DNA of 64,000 nucleotides, taken from the NCBI GenBank assembly GCA_015061115.1, contig SUXE01000009.1, forward strand, positions 124,001 to 188,000, in the 5' to 3' direction. Below are positions 55,606 through 64,000 of the stretch, piece after piece. Both the position numbers and the translations under genes were made by a program. Positions within the stretch are counted from its first letter, which is position 1. Each line of letters begins with the position of its first letter. The stretch comes from Bacteroidales bacterium (GTDB lineage Bacteria > Bacteroidota > Bacteroidia > Bacteroidales > Paludibacteraceae). The notes under the pieces are model-generated. The model did no database searches. It had not been told where the DNA came from and was given only the letters and a program-made list of their open reading frames with translations.

Positions 55606-57765
55606 TTACTTAACAACCAACTTCTTAGCGCTAACAGCACCATTAGACTTAACAACTACAGTGTAAACACCTGCTGCCAAAGCCTTCTTGATTGTAGCAG
55701 AACCCTCAACCTTCTGAGAAGCTACAACCTGACCAGCTACGTTAACTACCTCTACTGTTGCCTCAGCATCATCAGCAAGAGCTACAGTGAACTCACCTGA
55801 TGTTGGGTTAGGGAAGATAGAGAACTCAACTTCATTAGCGTCAATATTTGATACTCCTGTGATAGGGTCATTTGGATCAAGTTCTCCATACCATGTAAAT
55901 GTTAGAGGACCTACACCACCTGCGTTACCGCTGAATGTGATAGTGATCTGCTGCTCACCAGCCTTACCAAATGCACACAATACCTCTGTCTCATCACCAG
56001 ACTTTGCGTCAGACACTGCCCAACAATCCCAAGGATCTGACTTTGAAGCATCTGCACATGTTTGAGTCTTAGGGAATCCGAATGTAGTGATTTCCTCTGG
56101 GCTAGAAAGCTCATAAGTAGCACGAAGATGATTACCATGACTAGATGTGATAGCGATTTCACCCTCTTTTGAACCACCATACTCTGCATTGATAACACCA
56201 CCAATCTTATAGTAACCAGGTTTTGCTACGTTTACAGTAAAGTTAATCCACTCATCTTCCTCAACCCATCCAAGGTTGCAGTATCCTTTCCACTCATAAT
56301 CTGTTCCCTGACAACCTGCATTAGACAAGTCAACTCCTTCATCAGGACGAGCAGAACCATCTGTACCTGAATAGCAACGACCACCGTTCAAAGACTTGTA
56401 TGTTGGCTTCTTTTCCTTAGAATCTGTCCAAGTAGTGTTGATTACTGACTCCCAAGAAACAACCTTGCCATTCTCAACTGTAGACCAAGGACATGGCTTA
56501 TCCAACCACTGCATCTCCTGTGCCAAAGAGAATACGTCAACTTCTTCTCCTGCATTTGCATAGTCAGTTACAGTACCTTTCTTCTCACCTTCTTTAACTT
56601 TTTCCCAAGCTCCACCATTTCCATCGTGGTAAGAAATACCTTCACCACCGATATCATAGTAATCCCAATGCCACAAAGCAGATACCTTTGTAGGGATCTG
56701 GTTCAAAGTAGTCCAAGGTCCTACCTCTACCTCAGGAATATCACGCAACTCACCTGCCATCAACTCTCTTACGTAATCACCATATTTCTTACCGCTTCCG
56801 TCAGTATAAGAAGACTCGTTACCAGATGCACAAGTTCCCTTGAAGAAAGAAGAAGCCTCGTCCTTCTTACCCCAGTTCCAAATACACCAGCTGACAAGCT
56901 GAGGAGCTTCAGGTCTAACCTCACAAGCAGCGATCAACTGATCTCCATTGCTTGCACAGAAAGGACCGTCACCATTGAAATACACTGCTGACCACTCAGA
57001 AACGAATACTGGGATGTTAGACTGTGCATTACGGAAGTCTCCCAACAATGAATAGTGAGAACAAGAATAATAGTGGAATGAATACATCACATTGTCCTTG
57101 TACTCTCTAGAAATAGGATTAGACACTGGATCCTTGATTTTCTGACACCACTGATCTGTACCTACTACGATGATAGCTTCCTTCTGATTATTAGTTATAG
57201 AAGGGATAAGAGCCTCTGCATATCTCTTGATATTGTCCCATCCACAAGTTGGCTCATTACACAACTCATACAACACATGGTCGTAACCGTTGTCAGCACA
57301 GTACTTAGAGATTTCAGAGAAGAAATCCTTAGCCTCACTTAGATGGTCGTTTGGATTACCTGAGTGACCGTTAGTTTCAAGAACGTGCCAGTCAATCATA
57401 CAGTACATGTTCAAAGCCTTAGTCTCTGCGATGCTCTCCTTAACCATCTCCTTGAATAGTGTTGGGTTAGAAAGGTAAGAACCGCTCTCATCGATGTACA
57501 TAGCCAAACGAACGATGTTTGCACCATACTGCTGCATCAACTTCCACTGACCTGCACCAAGACATCCCTGAACCTCACCATAGTGAAGAGAGAATGTAGA
57601 CCAACCCTTCAACTGAACAGGATTGCCATCTTTGTCAGAAAGCTGGTTGCCAACCAACTTCAACTTACCCCAATCAGCATAGTTCTTATCCTGATAAGGA
57701 CTTTTTTCTGCGTTAGCAGCCAACGCCAAAGACGCAACTGCCGCAAGTGATAAAATTCTTTTCAT
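55606..57765 (-). CDS. Secreted GH5 glycanase with CBM6 and sorting domain (paralogue 4)
   Basis: 719 aa. Signal peptide (1-19), GH5 with Glu171 ('YELCNEPTCGW') and Glu257 ('VSEWSA'), a CBM6-like module and a sorting domain ending 'SAKKLVVK'. In place of the Cys/Pro loop of paralogues 2 and 3 it has 'GELRDIPEVEVGPW'. Codon choice is much more restricted than in its neighbours (AAG for Lys, GTT and GCT favoured), which suggests the most highly expressed member. Its promoter region also differs. Confidence 0.9.
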   Translation of the reverse strand: MKRILSLAAVASLALAANAEKSPYQDKNYADWGKLKLVGNQLSDKDGNPVQLKGWSTFSLHYGEVQGCLGAGQWKLMQQYGANIVRLAMYIDESGSYLSNPTLFKEMVKESIAETKALNMYCMIDWHVLETNGHSGNPNDHLSEAKDFFSEISKYCADNGYDHVLYELCNEPTCGWDNIKRYAEALIPSITNNQKEAIIVVGTDQWCQKIKDPVSNPISREYKDNVMYSFHYYSCSHYSLLGDFRNAQSNIPVFVSEWSAVYFNGDGPFCASNGDQLIAACEVRPEAPQLVSWCIWNWGKKDEASSFFKGTCASGNESSYTDGSGKKYGDYVRELMAGELRDIPEVEVGPWTTLNQIPTKVSALWHWDYYDIGGEGISYHDGNGGAWEKVKEGEKKGTVTDYANAGEEVDVFSLAQEMQWLDKPCPWSTVENGKVVSWESVINTTWTDSKEKKPTYKSLNGGRCYSGTDGSARPDEGVDLSNAGCQGTDYEWKGYCNLGWVEEDEWINFTVNVAKPGYYKIGGVINAEYGGSKEGEIAITSSHGNHLRATYELSSPEEITTFGFPKTQTCADASKSDPWDCWAVSDAKSGDETEVLCAFGKAGEQQITITFSGNAGGVGPLTFTWYGELDPNDPITGVSNIDANEVEFSIFPNPTSGEFTVALADDAEATVEVVNVAGQVVASQKVEGSATIKKALAAGVYTVVVKSNGAVSAKKLVVK

Positions 57766-58071
57766 CTTCCTTTTATTTAGATAAAATTGTTTTGTTTTCT
57801 AATACCCTTTTGATAAGTGAGATATACTACTAAATAGCATAAGTACCATTTCATCATCATTTTCTGACTGCAAATATGCATCTTATTTTTCTAACAAAAA
57901 ACAAATTTCATCTTTTTAATACTTTAGCATACATTTTAACATTAGGCAAAACGACCTTCTCAAAACATTTAATCAATTATAATACAATAAATTACGCATA
58001 TTTACCATTTTAACAAATTTTTACAAAAGCGCTAAATAACATATTTTTTACAAAAAAATATCGTTTTTATG

Positions 58072-58101
58072 TTGCAGAATATAAAAATAGTATTACCTTT
58101 G
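58072..58101 (+). promoter_or_regulatory. Promoter of the candidate small RNA
   Basis: TTG at 58072-58074, 19 nt, then TACCTTTG at 58094-58101: an excellent match to the Bacteroidota consensus on the plus strand, where no ORF follows. Confidence 0.65.
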
Positions 58102-58107
58102 CATTGT

Positions 58108-58170
58108 GTTTTTCATGGTATTAGATTTAAGGTTGGAAGATTGGAAGTCGAGAGGCTTCCTTCTTTTTTT
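58108..58170 (+). ncRNA. Candidate small RNA of about 63 nt
   Basis: A consensus promoter is followed within about 40 nt by a GGAAG/CTTCC hairpin and a TTCTTTTTTT tract (58161-58170), with no ORF between. The body contains ATTTAAGGTT (58125-58134), a perfect complement of AACCTTAAAT found just upstream of the start codons of GH5 paralogues 2 and 3. The rest of the 57766-58417 gap is AT-rich with no gene; the GH5 paralogue 4 promoter must lie at its low end. Confidence 0.55.
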
Positions 58171-58360
58171 ATTTTAGCCCATCACGATTAAAAATTCATA
58201 ATGCGTAATAGCCGTGATCAAACACTGAATTTACTCCATTCATTCTCCGTACACGTCAGCATTAACACATATTAGAATAAATCCTATTACGTCAACAAAC
58301 GTTTGACATTATCAATCCGACAATTAAAATCCGACAACTCCGATAGACATTTGATATTGA

Positions 58361-58398
58361 AAAAAAAATAGGGATGCTGAATCAGCATCCCTATTTAT
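58361..58398 (-). terminator. Terminator of the lipoprotein-OmpA operon
   Basis: AATAGGGATGCTGA and TCAGCATCCCTATT form a long perfect stem with almost no loop, then at least eight Ts on the minus strand. Confidence 0.85.
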
Positions 58399-58417
58399 TA
58401 TAAAAGAATGATTTCTT

Positions 58418-61009
58418 TTACTTCTTAATTGAGGTTCTTGGTGTCTTTGTAACCACGATAACCTCAGCTCTACGGTTTTGAGAACGACCGACAGATGTTC
58501 TGTTAGAGATTACTGGTTTAGTTTCACCAAATCCTCTAGCAACAATACGGCTCTCATCAATACCCTTTTTAAGCATAACTCTCTTGACTGCTTGTGCACG
58601 TTTAACAGACAATGCCAAGTTCTTTTCATTTGTACAGTCAGAGTCTGTATGACCAAGGATAATAACCGATGTGTTTGGCTTATTCTTCAATGTATTGCAG
58701 ACCTTAGTAATATCAGGCAACATACGGTTTCTTACAATAGCCATACTTGAGTCGAACAAGATATTGCAAGTTGGAGCCTCAAACACCTCATATTCAACAC
58801 CATTCTCAGTGACAGTATAGTGTCTAGCCTGAGGACGGTTAGCAGCATACTCTTCTGGAGTAAGATCGTTGTATCTGTCTGCAATCATACTATTGTCAGA
58901 AGTCTTAACTGCTGGTGTACTAGCTGGTTTAGCAGCAGGCTTAGCAGTAGTAGTTGCTGGCTTAGCAGCTGGAGTAGCAACTGGCTTAGCAGCTGGAGTA
59001 GCGACTGGTTTAGTAGTTGTTGTAGCTGGTTTAGCAGCTGGAGTAGCAGCCGGTTTTGTGTCATTTTTAACCTCAACTGGAGCTACAGCGGCAGCACTAT
59101 CAACGACAGCAGTAGGACAACCATTTTCATCAACCTTAGTATCAAGAGGAGTATCTGGACACTTGTCTAGATAATCAGGAACTCCGTCCTTATCAGAATC
59201 CTTAGGGCAACCGTTAGCATCAACAGGAGCACCTATTGGAGTCAAGTTACACTTGTCAAGGTAATCAGGAACACCATCGCCATCTACATCTGAAGGGCAA
59301 CCGAACTCATCAACCAAGCCACCTGTATTTGGATTATGACACTGATCCTTATAATCAGGAACACCATCACCATCTGAATCAAGTGCACATCCCTTAGCAT
59401 CTACCTTTTTACCTGTCAAAGAATCATGGCACTGATCCATATAGTCAGGAACACCGTCGCCATCTGAATCCTTAGGACATCCGTGAGCATCAACTTCGAT
59501 TCCTTCTGGTGTATCATTACACTTGTCATCCAAATCAGAAACACCATCCTTATCTGAGTCCATCCAAGACAATCTGTTTTTCTCTTCTTTCTCCTTATCA
59601 CGAATCAAGAAATTAAGACCTAAAGCGAAATTGGCAGCACGTGTACGTGTAGGGATTGCCTTGCCACCTCCCTTAGCATAACGCAAAGGAATCTGATCTG
59701 CAGCCAAGAAGAAGTTTACTGGTCCTAGATTCAAGTTTACACCCAAACCAATATTGCTGAACATACCATTAGTGACTGTATATGAAGCTGTAGCCTCTAC
59801 GATTCTGCATGGACGATAGTTGTATGCGAGCATGATCTCCTCAGATACACAACCACGTAGGAAATATGTCTTAGACAACGCTCCTACTGACATTTTGTTC
59901 TCAAAGAAAGAGTATTCGGCACCGAGCAATGCCTTAGCAGTCAACATAGACGTGTAACCTTCGTTCTCATCCACAACATACATATTGTCAATCATCTCAC
60001 GGTATGGATCCCATAGGTTTGCAGAATCACGTTCATGGATATCTTCAATATTATACTTCAATCCATTATAGATAAAGTCGTTTTCTTTCTTTACCTTATG
60101 CAACTCCTTACTATAGTGTACAAATCCAAGATCAAGAAGGCTGGCAGACAACTTAACGCTTCTGATTGGGTAATATGTAACACCTAAATCAAGGGCAAGA
60201 CCGGCTCCCTTCGACTTAGTAAAGTCCTTTGCCTTGACATCATCGCTGAAATCCACAGAATCTATCTTGCCTTCCTCATCCTGATAGATTTCAAGGCCAG
60301 GCATAGAAGCATCAATTTCACCTTCTCCTGTAAATCTCCACTCATCCTTAGAGACATACAAATCCATATCCTTGAAATCAGTACGATAACCTACATGTGG
60401 AATTAGATATTTAAGTTTTCCTCCCACCTGAAATTTATCAGAAAATGCATAGCTATATCCAAATGCAAGTTCAGTATAGCAATTCATTGTTGAAGAGAAC
60501 TTTCCTAAACCAAAAGAATACTCAGACTGAGAACCGTTTTCTTCCGACATCAAAGCCGCCTTGAACAATTCACGAGGGATTATTGTGTTCATCTCCATTT
60601 TGTTCGACAATGAGAAAGAGACATATGATTTCTCCTTTATTCTCATTCCGAAATTCAAAAGCTGAACATTATAATCAGCAAAGATTCGGTCACGAGGACT
60701 CATCGTATTCATAACATTACGAATCTCATTCGATGCCTCCGGATGCAAGAACAAAACTGTAGTGTTTTTTCCATCTATAGTGCGAGGCACATATATATCT
60801 TCAAATGCGAGCTTGCTATTTCCAGCATTTACTGAGACTAGAGACAAGCCTGGCATTCCAATATACATCTTATCCGCAGGCTGGAATGAAGGATTAAAAT
60901 TATGAATCAATGGATTCTGATCCATAAAATATAAAGTAGACGGCATTTGTGCAAATGCTGACGACACCGTCACCAATATTGTCGAAACGACAGATATAAT
61001 TTTTTTCAT
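58418..61009 (-). CDS. DUF5723/TSP3/OmpA envelope protein
   Basis: 863 aa. Signal peptide (1-20, 'SSAFA'), an N-terminal beta-rich outer-membrane region of about 470 residues of DUF5723/PorV-like character, five calcium-binding thrombospondin type-3 repeats ('DSDGDGVPDY...DQC'), a Pro/Ala/Thr-Lys linker of about 70 residues and a C-terminal OmpA domain ('CNILFDSS', 'ILGHTDSD', 'SVKRAQAVKRVM') that should bind peptidoglycan. It probably anchors the outer membrane to the cell wall. It follows the lipoprotein gene by 12 bp. Confidence 0.88.
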   Translation of the reverse strand: MKKIISVVSTILVTVSSAFAQMPSTLYFMDQNPLIHNFNPSFQPADKMYIGMPGLSLVSVNAGNSKLAFEDIYVPRTIDGKNTTVLFLHPEASNEIRNVMNTMSPRDRIFADYNVQLLNFGMRIKEKSYVSFSLSNKMEMNTIIPRELFKAALMSEENGSQSEYSFGLGKFSSTMNCYTELAFGYSYAFSDKFQVGGKLKYLIPHVGYRTDFKDMDLYVSKDEWRFTGEGEIDASMPGLEIYQDEEGKIDSVDFSDDVKAKDFTKSKGAGLALDLGVTYYPIRSVKLSASLLDLGFVHYSKELHKVKKENDFIYNGLKYNIEDIHERDSANLWDPYREMIDNMYVVDENEGYTSMLTAKALLGAEYSFFENKMSVGALSKTYFLRGCVSEEIMLAYNYRPCRIVEATASYTVTNGMFSNIGLGVNLNLGPVNFFLAADQIPLRYAKGGGKAIPTRTRAANFALGLNFLIRDKEKEEKNRLSWMDSDKDGVSDLDDKCNDTPEGIEVDAHGCPKDSDGDGVPDYMDQCHDSLTGKKVDAKGCALDSDGDGVPDYKDQCHNPNTGGLVDEFGCPSDVDGDGVPDYLDKCNLTPIGAPVDANGCPKDSDKDGVPDYLDKCPDTPLDTKVDENGCPTAVVDSAAAVAPVEVKNDTKPAATPAAKPATTTTKPVATPAAKPVATPAAKPATTTAKPAAKPASTPAVKTSDNSMIADRYNDLTPEEYAANRPQARHYTVTENGVEYEVFEAPTCNILFDSSMAIVRNRMLPDITKVCNTLKNKPNTSVIILGHTDSDCTNEKNLALSVKRAQAVKRVMLKKGIDESRIVARGFGETKPVISNRTSVGRSQNRRAEVIVVTKTPRTSIKK

Positions 61010-61021
61010 TGTCTTAGTCTA

Positions 61022-62689
61022 TTATTTTTCTTTGTTAGAAATATTTGCTTTCAAATGGCTGTAAACCTTAGCACTCATTCCACAACTACTAGTCAAGAAA
61101 ACGCCATCGACACTTTCTTTAGGAACCTTGATTTTGTATGTGAAAATAACCGCATTAATCTTCTTGACATCCTCAACCATATCGTCAGAAACGACTATCT
61201 TCTTCGTTGATGGCGTTGACTTGTATAAGTATCCACCTTCATCAACTTTGGCGGCTGGGATATTAACCGTCTGGTCAAGTTTCTTATTGTCAATATGAGT
61301 AAGGACAACTTTACCATTTACCGAATCAGCACTACAGAATTTAGCAGTAACGTTACCCTCAAGAGGCAATGCATTATCAAACTCGATAAATATTTCAACG
61401 TCGTCGAACTTAAAGCTTCCTTCCTGATAGTCTGTAATATCCTTGACAATATCAATTCCGTCTACAGTATCTCTGATTGTTATATAGCTTGAATTTCCGA
61501 TATGTAGAGGTACTTCAGCCTGAATGTTGAGATCCAAATAAGTGGAATCAAGCAAGAAATATTTAACGCCACTTTCCGGATCAGCATTTATCTTAATACC
61601 ACATTTTACTGACATCGAATCTGGCAAATAGTTGAACAATGAATCCAAACTACCATTTTGCTGATCAAAATCTGCACTAAATGCGACTACTTCTTCGTTT
61701 TCTTTCTCAGAAAAAACGAATTTTTGGAAATCGAAAGATTTTGACTCATACGGAGTGCCCTTCATGAAAATTGAGACAATGGAATCTTTTCTGGATGCTT
61801 TGGCTGTCTTATGTTTTCCGACAAGGCTTTTCACACTACATTCCAATGGAATTCCACAGTTTGTCACACCTGTAATCTTCAACTTAGAATCCATCACATT
61901 CAACTTGAAATCTGGAAGGTGGTCATCATACAGATTAATATAAAAATCCGTATATTCGATCTGTTCTTTGTTCGACTTAAACGATCCATATATTCTATGA
62001 TATGACAAAGTCGACTCCTCCACAATGACTTTAAGTGTCGGATCTTTTTTCGTGAATTTGATTTCCTTGCCTTCAGCCACTGACAATGTTATTTCGACAC
62101 CATCTAATTTAGAAAACTCTATTATCTGGTCTGACAAATCAAATCCTTGAACATCCTCCTTTGTATTAAAAATCATACCTTTGAATGGGATGTTTGCAGT
62201 TGAGACAACAAGGGAAGAAGCGTCAAAGCCATCTCCCTCAAAACGGAATCGCAACTGACCGTTCTTCACATGAATCATGTCTATCCTTCCTTTTCCGTTT
62301 TCATCATCCAAACTCAAATCCAAAGGCACTTTGACAGAGAATGAAGGTGTGGAAGAGTTTATTAAATTGTTGACGATCGTCAAATTTTCTATCTCTGAAA
62401 TTTGCTTTTCAAAAGTCAACTCCTTAAAAGAGACTTCTATCGGTTTGACCGCAACACGATTAATAGTGTCAAACTTAAATGTCAACACACCATCGGATGC
62501 TTCTGAGATATAGTCTGTCTTAAATTCGCTTAAGATATCCTTCAACTTGACCTCAGAACTAGCAATTGGTAGATATTCATTTAGACCGATTCTGAAATCT
62601 TTGGAAATATTATCCAAATCGTAGGAATCATCTGTACAGCTTGCAAAGCCAGCTGTCATTAAGGCTAAAGCCAATAATTGTCTTTTCAT
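61022..62689 (-). CDS. Lipoprotein of unknown function co-transcribed with the OmpA protein
   Basis: 555 aa with a lipoprotein signal ('ALMTAGFASC', Cys18). The body is beta-rich with no recognised domain. It is 12 bp before the OmpA-type gene and shares its promoter and terminator. It may work with that protein at the outer membrane. Confidence 0.7.
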   Translation of the reverse strand: MKRQLLALALMTAGFASCTDDSYDLDNISKDFRIGLNEYLPIASSEVKLKDILSEFKTDYISEASDGVLTFKFDTINRVAVKPIEVSFKELTFEKQISEIENLTIVNNLINSSTPSFSVKVPLDLSLDDENGKGRIDMIHVKNGQLRFRFEGDGFDASSLVVSTANIPFKGMIFNTKEDVQGFDLSDQIIEFSKLDGVEITLSVAEGKEIKFTKKDPTLKVIVEESTLSYHRIYGSFKSNKEQIEYTDFYINLYDDHLPDFKLNVMDSKLKITGVTNCGIPLECSVKSLVGKHKTAKASRKDSIVSIFMKGTPYESKSFDFQKFVFSEKENEEVVAFSADFDQQNGSLDSLFNYLPDSMSVKCGIKINADPESGVKYFLLDSTYLDLNIQAEVPLHIGNSSYITIRDTVDGIDIVKDITDYQEGSFKFDDVEIFIEFDNALPLEGNVTAKFCSADSVNGKVVLTHIDNKKLDQTVNIPAAKVDEGGYLYKSTPSTKKIVVSDDMVEDVKKINAVIFTYKIKVPKESVDGVFLTSSCGMSAKVYSHLKANISNKEK

Positions 62690-62713
62690 TATATTACAGT
62701 CTTTTTTTTATCA

Positions 62714-62743
62714 CAAAACTATTTTTTTACAAAATTAGACAAA
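62714..62743 (-). promoter_or_regulatory. Promoter of the lipoprotein-OmpA operon
   Basis: The minus strand reads TTTG (62743-62740), 18 nt, TAGTTTTG (62721-62714), close to consensus. It gives a short 5' UTR of about 18 nt. A second -7-like box (CAAAATTA, 62730-62737) is present. Confidence 0.5.
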
Positions 62744-62825
62744 TAAACCCTAAAAACAATACTTTTAGGCATACTTTATTCACATTTATTGTAAATAAAT
62801 ACATTTTCGCATCATTTCAGCGTAA

Positions 62826-62868
62826 AATAAAAAGGAACGCGTTACCTTATGTAACGCATTCCCTATTA
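62826..62868 (-). terminator. Terminator after the partial GH5 gene
   Basis: GGAATGCGTTAC and GTAACGCGTTCC form a stem with a short loop; TTTTTATTTTA follows on the minus strand. Confidence 0.8.
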
Positions 62869-62884
62869 TAATCTATCAAAAAAA

Positions 62885-64000
62885 CTATTTCTTACCGTGC
62901 AAGCGTTTGAAAACATACTTGCCACTCTCTGTGAGGATTTCAGGATCCATTGGCGAAATCTTTCCAGTGTTCCAATTCAAGGCTCCACAAACGCCTCCCT
63001 CTGCACTGAAACTCCAGTTACACCAGCTGACTAACTGTTCTCCTGTATTTCCTCCATCCATGATGTCCATCCATATATCCGTCAAGTCTGGTCGGAACTC
63101 ATGCCAACCACTTGCCTCTGTAGTTCCCCATTCCGTAACGAAAATTGGCAATTGTTCCAAAACTGACTTTTCTCCTTTTTTAGGGTCACCCTTCGCCATC
63201 TTCTTATAGAAGTCGTCCGGTCTATGGTTGCCAGGCTGATCTGCCAATCGTCCGTCATTATGTGTAGCAGAATAGAAATGGAATGTGTACATCACGTTTT
63301 CATACAACTTACCATCCTTGTCAGCAACCTCGTTTCCAAGAACCAACTCAGGACATGAACTCCACCATGGTGTACCACAAACAACTATAACATCCTTATC
63401 GTTTGCTCGGATAATACTAAGCATCTCTTCACAATATGGCTTTATTTGTGTTGTCCAGTCGACTCCAGGTCCGCCCTCATAATGCCAGTTTGGCTCATTA
63501 CAAACCTCATATATAATATGTTTCATATTTGCATAGCGACGTGAGCAATATGTGAAGAAGTCACCAGCCAAGTCTCGTCCGTTAGTCGGATGACAACGAT
63601 ACTGTGGCGCATTTGGGTTTCCTGGCTTGTGGACATGCCAGTCAATCAGCAAATATATACCATTTTCAGCAGTCCACTTAACTACTTTCTCCAAAATCTC
63701 ATTCCTAAACTGCGGATTATAAGCATATCCTCCTTCTTCGTCTACATACAAAGCATAACGGAACACGCTACAGTTCCATTCGTTTCTCAATGCCTTGATG
63801 TTACGTGCAGTGACATTGGCAACACCAGCCCATTGCAAACCATGTGTACTCATTCCCTTAAGTTGGATAGGATTTCCTTTGGAATCACACATACAACGTA
63901 CGCCCTTTGCGTTTGGTGCGACTTTTAACTTACCCCATTTTGCAACAGGTGATCCTGCAGGATATTCATACGCTGGCAATGCCTCTACATTGCTGCTAAG
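62885..64000 (-). CDS. GH5 glycanase, 5' end outside window
   Basis: The frame is open to the window edge; an apparent start at 63979 is TTG within the reading frame, so the true start and any signal peptide lie outside. Catalytic motifs are 'IYEVCNEPNW' and 'IFVTEWGTTEASG'. It has an N-terminal 'WGKLKVAPNAKGVRCMCDSKGNPIQLKGMSTHG' typical of this GH5 type (shown across 63900-63840). It ends soon after the barrel ('KYVFKRLHGKK'), with no CBM6 or sorting domain, unlike the four paralogues. It may be a different subfamily. Confidence 0.85.
   Translation of the reverse strand, partial: LSSNVEALPAYEYPAGSPVAKWGKLKVAPNAKGVRCMCDSKGNPIQLKGMSTHGLQWAGVANVTARNIKALRNEWNCSVFRYALYVDEEGGYAYNPQFRNEILEKVVKWTAENGIYLLIDWHVHKPGNPNAPQYRCHPTNGRDLAGDFFTYCSRRYANMKHIIYEVCNEPNWHYEGGPGVDWTTQIKPYCEEMLSIIRANDKDVIVVCGTPWWSSCPELVLGNEVADKDGKLYENVMYTFHFYSATHNDGRLADQPGNHRPDDFYKKMAKGDPKKGEKSVLEQLPIFVTEWGTTEASGWHEFRPDLTDIWMDIMDGGNTGEQLVSWCNWSFSAEGGVCGALNWNTGKISPMDPEILTESGKYVFKRLHGKK

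Noticed and set aside
58418..61009. OmpA-type protein as a component of the tubulin/actin-like system
   Set aside because: OmpA proteins have been linked to FtsZ-like/vWA systems, but this gene is over 50 kb away and has its own operon; no sequence evidence connects them.

Overview
The window looks like chromosome of a Bacteroidales bacterium (Bacteroidota), probably a plant-fibre degrader. The evidence is promoters of the TTTG-N19-TAnnTTTG type, a hybrid two-component sensor/regulator with AraC output, a BspA-like repeat protein and GH5 glycanases with C-terminal secretion-type sorting domains, a DUF5723/TSP3/OmpA envelope protein, and a meso-DAP type MurE. Nearly all genes lie on the minus strand.

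Region 1 (1-7130) is the most unusual part. A minus-strand operon encodes, in transcription order, a vWA-like lipoprotein, a small three-TM protein, a tubulin/FtsZ-superfamily GTPase-like protein and a very large actin/Hsp70-fold ATPase that runs off the window. A promoter, a strongly folded RNA of about 300 nt and an intrinsic terminator lie directly upstream. The RNA has mutually exclusive pairings typical of an attenuator or riboswitch-like leader. A tubulin-like plus an actin-like protein with a vWA lipoprotein suggests an envelope or membrane-remodelling machine that I cannot match to a characterised system.

Region 2 (7200-13000) holds a decayed Rpn-type nuclease gene, a phospholipid-synthesis trio (plsC-like, cdsA, CDP-alcohol phosphotransferase), a CPBP protease, a TonB-C-like protein and a small membrane protein. 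Region 3 (13000-25260) is housekeeping: comM/yifB, then HAD hydrolase, HTCS regulator, M23-like protein, dxr, rseP, era and der on one strand with short gaps. Region 4 (25370-30900) is accessory: a PH-like membrane protein, an unknown 328-aa protein, a large repeat-rich surface protein, two dinD remnants with striking palindromes, and dispersed terminator-like repeats.

Region 5 (30903-48110) is a dcw division and cell-wall cluster transcribed mraZ to yqeY: mraZ-rsmH-ftsL-ftsI-murE-mraY-murD-ftsW-murG-murC-ftsQ-ftsA-ftsZ-ftsZ2-yqeY. It carries two tandem, overlapping ftsZ genes that both keep GTP-binding and catalytic motifs but have different tails. Probable MraZ operator repeats precede mraZ.

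Region 6 (48300-64000) is a glycanase island: four tandem GH5-CBM6 paralogues with sorting domains, each with a similar terminator hairpin, then a candidate small RNA on the plus strand, a DUF5723/TSP3/OmpA protein with an upstream lipoprotein gene, and the 3' part of a fifth GH5 gene. I saw no tRNA, rRNA, CRISPR array or intact insertion sequence.
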